Positions 1-6,900 of a stretch of DNA of 7,899 nt are shown one piece after another. The DNA lies in assembly GCA_022848825.1 (NCBI GenBank), contig JAJISH010000370.1, forward strand, positions 1 through 7,899, in the 5' to 3' direction. The stretch is from Thermoplasmatota archaeon. GTDB taxonomy: Archaea; Thermoplasmatota; Thermoplasmata; RBG-16-68-12; JAGMCJ01. The notes below the pieces were generated by a model. The model saw only the letters and a program-made list of their open reading frames with translations. It was not told the DNA's origin and searched no databases. Made by a program: the position numbers and the translations under genes. Positions within the stretch are counted from its first letter, which is position 1. Each line of letters opens with the position of its first letter.

Positions 1-665
1 CCTTCCATCGTAGCTGCTCGGTTGTTGTATATGACGATTGGAGAGTCCTCCACCACATATCTTACGTCAGGGATGGCGACGAGTTCATTCATTCGGATCC
101 CATTGACCATCACATTCACAGTCCCATGACGAGCGGATGTCCCATAGACCACGCCAAGGTTTTCGATTTCCTTCAGGTTCCGATCGAAATCCACATCTGG
201 GTACAGATGCACCCTCACCTTCACGACCCCGTGTCCGAACAGGTCCGGGGAGACCTTGAAGGCTGGGTAGTATGGAATCAGAAACCTGACGTAATCGAGG
301 CTTCTCACCTTTGAGACACTTGACTCATCCATTCTCACAACGTAGCCGTTGTACGGAAGGTATTCGTACAGCCCGACGCCCATGTCCTCGAGCCTCTCCA
401 CCCTGTCAGCGGTCAAATAGCCCGAGTACTGGATGACGTAGTAGTCTCCCGTTTCCACGTTGGCGTAGGTCTCCATCACGGCTTGGGAATCGCTCGTGTC
501 TATCTCCAATCCAGAGTAGTAGAACCAAAGAAAGGAAGGTTCTACGGGAGACTGGCGTTCTTCTTCCGTGGAAATGCTAGTGGCGCTTGTCGGGAGAACC
601 ATTCCGATCACCACGAGTCCAACCATAAGTCCAACTAGCATTCTGCGATTATTTCCTGCTTTCAT
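1..665 (-). CDS. Secreted S8-type serine protease, N-terminal part only (signal peptide plus tandem pro-domains)
   Basis: The frame is open from the ATG at 665-663 to the window edge: 221 residues with no stop, so the 3' part is missing. The start is fixed by a GGAGG at 676-672, six bases upstream. Residues 1-30 form a Sec signal peptide: basic NNRR, a hydrophobic core over about 9-24, then PTSA with likely cleavage near residue 28. Residues 72-143 resemble the I9-type pro-domain of large subtilases (YYVIQYSG, LEDMGVGLYEYLPYNGYVVR, VRSLDYVRFLIPY). Residues 146-213 look like a second copy (VKVRVHLYP, LKEIENLGVVYG, VNVMVNG, IPDVRYVVEDSP). In this family such pro-domains act as intramolecular chaperone and inhibitor, and the S8 domain normally follows. 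None of its catalytic motifs is in the window, so protease activity is inferred. It is transcribed divergently from the giant S8 protease. Confidence 0.87.
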   Translation of the reverse strand, partial: MKAGNNRRMLVGLMVGLVVIGMVLPTSATSISTEEERQSPVEPSFLWFYYSGLEIDTSDSQAVMETYANVETGDYYVIQYSGYLTADRVERLEDMGVGLYEYLPYNGYVVRMDESSVSKVRSLDYVRFLIPYYPAFKVSPDLFGHGVVKVRVHLYPDVDFDRNLKEIENLGVVYGTSARHGTVNVMVNGIRMNELVAIPDVRYVVEDSPIVIYNNRAATME

Positions 666-669
666 GCTA

Positions 670-676
670 CTCCTCC
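670..676 (-). promoter_or_regulatory. Ribosome-binding site of the minus-strand protease gene
   Basis: Read on the minus strand the sequence is GGAGGAG, with six bases between GGAGG and the ATG at 665. It complements the 3' end of 16S rRNA and selects this ATG over the later in-frame methionines 9 and 14, which lie inside the signal peptide. Confidence 0.8.
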
Positions 677-682
677 ATTCCG

Positions 683-695
683 AATGACAATCATT
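683..695. promoter_or_regulatory. Perfect 5-3-5 palindrome, candidate operator
   Basis: AATGA-CAA-TCATT is a perfect inverted repeat with a three-base spacer. It differs at one position from the 13-base core of the bacterial Fur box (AATGATAATCATT). It lies downstream of the predicted start site of the minus-strand gene and 18 bases upstream of its ATG, where a bound repressor could block transcription. The RNA could also form a small 5-bp hairpin just before the ribosome-binding site. The regulator, if any, is unknown, and a palindrome this short could arise by chance in AT-rich intergenic DNA. Confidence 0.35.
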
Positions 696-737
696 TTCTG
701 CCCACAATTTCGGTAGTTGTTGCTATATTCCAGTTTG

Positions 738-751
738 TATTTAAATGTTCC
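738..751 (-). promoter_or_regulatory. Archaeal BRE/TATA promoter element for the minus-strand gene
   Basis: On the minus strand, GGAAC (BRE-like, 751-747) is followed by ATTTAAATA (746-738), a good archaeal box A. A start site about 25 bases downstream would fall near 717 and give a leader of about 50 bases carrying the palindrome and the ribosome-binding site. A second AT-rich element, GAATATAG on the minus strand at 730-723, is a weaker alternative. Confidence 0.6.
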
Positions 752-801
752 TCCAGCGGTCTGGGCAGTTGACAGATGACCAGCAGCGAAGGCATTCCGA
801 C

Positions 802-814
802 AAAATACTTATAG
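802..814 (+). promoter_or_regulatory. Archaeal BRE/TATA promoter element for the giant protease gene
   Basis: The sequence AAAATACTTATAG, with CGAC just before it, fits an A-rich BRE followed by a TATA box (ACTTATAG, 807-814). A start site about 25 bases downstream, near 835, leaves a leader of about 24 bases with the ribosome-binding site directly before the ATG at 859. The rest of the intergenic region up to 738 shows no other clear element. Confidence 0.6.
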
Positions 815-846
815 TTCAGGCAACATGACTTCAACAGAACTTCTAC

Positions 847-856
847 GAGGAGGAGG
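847..856 (+). promoter_or_regulatory. Strong ribosome-binding site of the giant protease gene
   Basis: GAGGAGGAGG gives two overlapping GGAGG registers. The 849-853 register leaves five bases before the ATG at 859, which is normal spacing; the 852-856 register leaves only two. It fixes residue 1 upstream of the hydrophobic signal-peptide core and argues against starting at the internal ATG at 916. Confidence 0.8.
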
Positions 857-858
857 AC

Positions 859-939
859 ATGGCAGAATCACCTCGAGTTTGGCTTTTCGCCAGAGCTGTC
901 TTTCTTGCCCTACTCATGTTGGCATCTGCAGCACAGGCA
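859..939 (+). other. Sec signal peptide of the giant protease
   Basis: Residues 1-27 carry arginines at 6 and 12, a hydrophobic stretch over about 13-22 (AVFLALLMLA) and the signal-peptidase-I motif A25-Q-A27 before G28. There is no twin arginine and no lipobox, so Sec export with type I cleavage is the simplest reading. Confidence 0.85.
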
Positions 940-3900
940 GGGCTTGGGTTGCTGGGGGACAGTGACGCGCAAATCGCGATGACCGAGCATCGGGAAACGT
1001 ATGGGACGTTCGGTGTGGACGACGGTCTGGGGACCCTGAGAGGGAAGGCGGCCACAGAGCCCGAAAGCACGGGAATCGAGAAGATTGCGGTGATGACATT
1101 CAGACCGGACATCCTACACGACTTCCTAGTGGGGAACAAGGTCGCTTCGGAAGGGCTCGGCTTGACGCAGGAATCGTATGAGATGACGGTCAGGATCCTT
1201 GAGGTCCCTGCCTCCCTCGTCCCAGATATTGGGAGCCTCGAGGGTGTTGTGGGTGTCTCAGAGTACTCCGAACCCAACCTGCCGATGGACAGCGGAGGAG
1301 ACGGCCCGGCCCCATCGTTGGATGTGATCAACGAGAGACATGGAATCGATTCCGCCCGAGACAAGGGTTTCTCCGGCCAAGACGTCAAAATCGCCATACC
1401 GGACACCGGTGTCGACTTCGCGAATCTCGATCTGATTGGCACTCAGGCACGAGACACCAAGACCTACTCCACAACCGGCGAAATCGTCGTGCAATCTGCG
1501 GTTGCTGGGCAGGACAATGCGACACTCGTTCACAAGAAGGTGATTCCGAGCACAGAGACTCTCTACGTCAATGGGACCCCCATGCCAGGAGCGAGCTACA
1601 GCGTCGACTACGATACGGGGCAAGTCTCCTTCACACCGCCCTTGAACATAGCCGACGTGGTGACTGCTTCCTATGACTACTACTCCCCTTACTACGGGTG
1701 GCCTATTGTCTTCGACCCGATGTCCGTCGCGACATACATGAAGAACAAGTACCCTGACGAGACCTGGTTCGTGAACGCCACTCAGAACGGTACTGACAAC
1801 TTCCCGGTCAGTCACAGTATCAAGATCGACGGCAAGAACGACTTCGCCGAGCGTGAACAGTGGGGAAGTGACGATTCGGGTGATGTGAAGTACCAGCCTC
1901 CTGTGGGGGCCAAGACGACTGACTTCGATCTGATAGACGTCTTCGTGACACGGGACCAGGACTTCTGGTACCTCGGATTCCATACGAGCATGGGCACCCT
2001 GAACAAGACGTACGGCATCTACATTGATGTCGACAATGCCACGTCTGGTGCAGAGTACGATCCCGTAGGGAATCTCGTAGACACGAACGCTTCCCACTCC
2101 GACTCGATCACGGATGTGCAATTCAACCCAGACGGAAGCCTCATCGCGACTGCATCAAAGGACCGAATGGTGAAGATATGGAGCAAGGATGGGGACCTGC
2201 TCTTCGATCTCTTCGGGCATCTATCCGCACCGCACTCGGTGGCTTGGTCACCGGACGGGAGTCTGCTGGCAACGGCCGAGATAAGTTACGTGCGGATTTG
2301 GGATCCAACAACTGGGAGCCAGATTAGAGAGATACCCATCCCAGAGGGGACTGTCTCGGAGGGAAGAGCCCTCCTGAGTTTCAATGAGAATGGGACCTGG
2401 ATCGCGGTGGGGGGCGGCCTTTCGAACAGGGTCTACATTCTCGATGTCAACGATGGAAGCGTAATAGGCTATCTGAAGCCGATAAATGGGTTCACTCCGA
2501 ATTCCGTAGCCTTCAATCCATTCCTTGCCTACAGCGATGTCATTGCCATAGGTTCGGGAGACAGACAGGTCTACATCTACAATGTGAACGCCACGAACCT
2601 GAATGACCCCGCCGGGGGGATCCCACTCACTGTCCTCCAAAGGTTTCCGGTGAATCCTGAAGGACATTCCCAGAAGATCCAGAGCATCTGCTGGTCACCG
2701 GACGGAACAAGGCTAGCATCATCCGCCGCAGAGACAACCTACAACGTGAAGGTCTGGGATGTCTGGGGAGCAAATCCCGTTCAGAATCTCACGGGGCTCT
2801 TCGGTGACGTGAGGACTCTGGAGTGGACAGGTGACATGATTGCCGCTGGCGACCTCCTAGGAACAGCGAAAGTCTGGCAAGAATCTGGTTCCACGTTCGT
2901 GGAGATCTTCTCTCAGCAGGCAAGCCAGGCCCAGATAAACGGCGTTTCCATTTCACCCACGGATGACAAGCTTGCAACTGTCGCTGAGGACACACAGCTC
3001 AAGCTGTGGGACATAGGCACCGGACAGCTAGAGGGCATATTCAAGCACAAGCTCCCCGACTTCGCCATCTACGCCAACTATACGAGTGCCCTTTGGGGCT
3101 ATGACGATGATGGATACCCGTGGAGCCAGAACGACACCTTCATGAATGCCACGCTTTACGAATGGGAAGGTTCCCGCTGGAATGGCTCCAGACTGATTGA
3201 CATAGGCGGATCCCAGAAATACAAAAGCCTGAAGGATGGTGATTTTGTTGACAGCGGGTTCTTCGAAATGGCAGTGCCGAGAGGCGCGTTGGGAGACCCG
3301 CCGGGATTCGCCATTGAGCTTTTCAGTGTGGGCAAGAACGGATCCCATCCTCATGACTCTGCCCCAACGGACTTCAACATACAGGGGGATGTCGCATGGG
3401 ACAGCAGTTTCAGGTCGCTCTCCAACTTCGCGTACCGGAGGATCCAGATATACAAGGTGAACATCTCACCGCAGAATGCCACGAAATCTGTCTATCACTT
3501 CGGGAACCATCCCGGCGAGAATCTCGTGAAGACGTTCGGGACGATAGGCGTACTCGTCGCGGACAACCGAACCGCTGGTGTATATGAGAGAGTGTACGTG
3601 GATCTCAACAACGACAAGATCTTCGATGACACTGACGTGGTTCTCTATCGCGGGAACGAGGTTGGATACTTGGATGATTACAACGCGACCGCCGCATTCA
3701 GAAACGACTATCAGAACCTCACAACACCTGACGGAATCCCCGACCTGTCGGCAGGAATGGTGTACTTCATCTCGGACGGAGAGACCTACATCCCCTATTC
3801 GGATGTCTACTGCGAGGACAATCTGATCGAGGACTGCATCGTTCCGAAGAACGGGGAGCTTGTAGCGTTCGCGGGAGAACTGGGGCTCCAGAAGTACCAT

Positions 3901-6900
3901 GGAACCAGGATGGCATCAGCGATCGTGGGCCAGGGCAGGCTTGACACGGACCTGGGCGACCCGGACATAGGAAGGGTCGTCGGAATCGCCCCGAACGCGA
4001 CGATCATCATGATTCCCAACGCCTTTGACAATATCTTCGCTGCCTGGACCTTTGCAGTGGAGGGATACGACGGAGTTCCAGACTCAGGGGATGAGGCGGA
4101 CATAGTGATTAACGGCTTCAACTATGCACGCTTGCTCAACAGCGGATGGGATGTATTCAGCCGGTTCGCCGACTGGGCATCCGTCAAGCGGTCGGGGGCG
4201 AGTACCGTGTTCGTCACCGCAGCGGGCAACGACGGATTCGGATATGGGACAATCAACTCGCCGTCCTCTGCGACAGCGGTCATAACGGCTGGCGTCGCAA
4301 CCGACTACACAAGAGACTCGTCCATGTATGCATCCTATGGCGCGAAGGAAGGATCCAATCCGAAATGGGGAGATGTCATGCCATACTCCTCGAAGGGTCC
4401 GACGCCCATGGGAATCCCCAAGCCAGATGTTGTCACGATCGGAGTCGCAAACGTCGATGATCCGCTGTGGAGAGGGCCTGACGGAAGCAATATGACGGCC
4501 CTTAAGTTGGGGCTCTTCGAGGGCTCTCACGTATCGGCGGCGATTACAGGAGGCGTCGTTGCGCTCATATACGAGGCGTTCCACTCGACCCACCTGAGAT
4601 TCCCGACGGTCCAGGAAGCGAAGGCGATACTGAAGTCATCAGCTGACAACATCAACCATGACGTTCTGTCGCAAGGTGCTGGATTCGTCAATGCGAGCAG
4701 GGCGGTGGACCTGGCCGCGAACGTTGGCGGGATAGTTGTTGATCCCACGTACTGGGTGCCAGGATTCTACGCAGGCGGAAAACCCGAGGCGTTCGCAAAG
4801 CTGATGTTCCCTGGTGAGAGCGATTCGATCGACTTCACCGTTGAGAACACGGATTTGACATCGTCCGTTTCCGTTCAGGCTAGCGATGAGGTCTTCAAGA
4901 AGACCGCCACATACTACACCGATGGAGTCACGAGATTCGACGGCTGGTTCTCCACGGACGGAAGGCTGACGTACTGGATCAATGACACGGGACTGACAAA
5001 GATACTGCCACATCCCTTCATCTGGGACAACTACACGCTTGTTCAAACGCCAATCGACGCCGGTCTGTGGAATTCTGCGGACCTGATGAAGGTCACGGCA
5101 TGGTCCAACTTCACAGACATCGATACGGACAGCAATGGCATGATAATCCGCGAGTCGCAGGACCCGGTGATGATTCTGGAGCTTCGCGACTGGGAGAACC
5201 TTCCCGTATTCCCAGTCCGAGACTATCCGGACACGATCATGCAGCAGATCGAGACGAACACATTCACGCGATGCAACAACGTGGCCAATGTCCTTGAGGC
5301 AACGGTCCACAATCCGGCTTCAAGAATCCATGATGCGCTCATAATCAACCTCAAACCAACGCCGACAAAGTTGGACCAAGGCCAGTACTGGAAGCTCAAG
5401 ATCGAGTTCTTCGAGAGATTCGACTGGGACTGGCTCTCCTTGGACAGCACTTCGTTCACGATACCGGCTGGCGGCACGCAGGACCTCACAGCAACGATGA
5501 CCCTGCCTCCGGATGTTGGCATCGGCTCCTACGAAGGAGGGATCTATCTTGACGCGAACGGTCTCGTATCGGTAATCCCCGTGCTCGTCAACGTCGCTTC
5601 GAGGGAGACGCGTTTCACGTTTGGCGGGTTCTCCTCGATATCCCAGGACCTCTTCAACAACACGAAGATAGGAGGGGGCATGGGAGGCGGGTTCGAAGGC
5701 GACCTTGAGAGATCCGGTGACTGGAGGTACTTCTACATCGATGTCCCGAGACAGGGCAAGTTCATAGATCCCTACAATTACAAGTTCTATATCGATGTCT
5801 CCTGGAATCTCAAGCCCTCCGACATTGACATTCACGCGTTTGGCAAGGATCCGGCCCCCGCCTATGCGGACTACTTCTCGGACAGCAGCAGGTACGGGGG
5901 CTACACGCTGAGCGAGACCGGAGCCAGCGAGGACGATGATGAATTCAACACTGTCACGAACACGAGCCAGGAGATCATAACCCCTCCACTGAGACCGGGG
6001 CTGAACGTCATCGCCCTCCACTGCGTGATGTTCAATGGAACACAAGAGCCTGAGGAGAACGTCTCGGGCCAGGTCGGCTGGGTGGAGATCACTCCGGTGG
6101 AGCTCAGGAAGGTCACGAACCAACTCTCCGGAGAGGCGCGGATGACCTTCACGTCGAACTTCGATTGGCCGATGGGGATGGAAACGATGGCTGTCGGCCC
6201 GGCTCAGATGGAGAGGTTCGATGACGTGGAGATATTCTTCGACAAGAAGATCGTGGAGGAGCTCATTGGGGGTGAGATAACGTTCGTGGAGGCTCTTGCA
6301 CGCGGCAACTACACCTACGTTGTCAGGGTCAAGGACGCCCTCATCTTCGACGTTCACATATGGGGAAAGGCTGATGCACCAGACCTGGACCTCGGGATCT
6401 TCCTGGATGCCAATGGGAACGGGGAAGCGGAACCGGGTGAGTTTGTGGAATACGACGCGGATGCGGACGCGGACGAGCAGGTCAAGCTGAAGGCCCCGAA
6501 GGATGGCCAGTACATCATCAAGGTCCTCGGTTTTGACACTCGAGACCCGGGTCACTTCGACATCGAGATAAGCGTCACGATAGCTGGCATAGAGGGCTAC
6601 AAGATGGTCGATGCCCCAGAAGGCCCCATCACGGCGAACACGCCGCTCAACTTCGGGATGTCCTGGGAGTTCATGGGCGACACCGAGGACCGGGACTATG
6701 GTGGCGTGCTCACGCTCGGTCCGCCTGGAGCGAGCGAGGCCGTGCTCATCCCAGTGACTATCACGCTTGACAGAACGCCGCCGTCGATTGGGGATCTTGT
6801 CATGAGCACCGGCGATAAGCAGGTGAACTACCTGGACAACAGAACGACGAACCAGATCCAGCCTCAGTTCTCCGTCGCGGTGTTGGATCTTGAACGAGGA

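Noticed and set aside
126..314. A 62-codon plus-strand open frame near the left edge
   Set aside because: It is antisense to the pro-domain coding sequence of the minus-strand protease, which has a signal peptide, ribosome-binding site and family motifs.
761..784. CTGG/CCAG inverted repeat in the intergenic region
   Set aside because: Four-base arms with a long loop are expected by chance, and it is not aligned with either promoter in a meaningful way.
825..965. Possible upstream overlapping frame of 46 codons starting at ATG 825
   Set aside because: It begins before the predicted transcription start near 835, has no ribosome-binding site, and is mostly out of frame inside the signal-peptide and early coding region of the protease.
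1258..2121. A 287-codon open frame on the minus strand
   Set aside because: It is antisense to the S8 Asp motif and DOMON-like region, with no recognisable domain. It is a codon-bias shadow.
4639..5310. A 223-codon open frame on the minus strand
   Set aside because: It overlaps the C-terminal end of the S8 domain on the other strand and its translation resembles no family.
6454..6477. Short six-base GAC-GCG repeat encoding DADADADE
   Set aside because: It is only a few copies within a coding acidic loop, so it is described with the protein and not treated as a separate DNA repeat.
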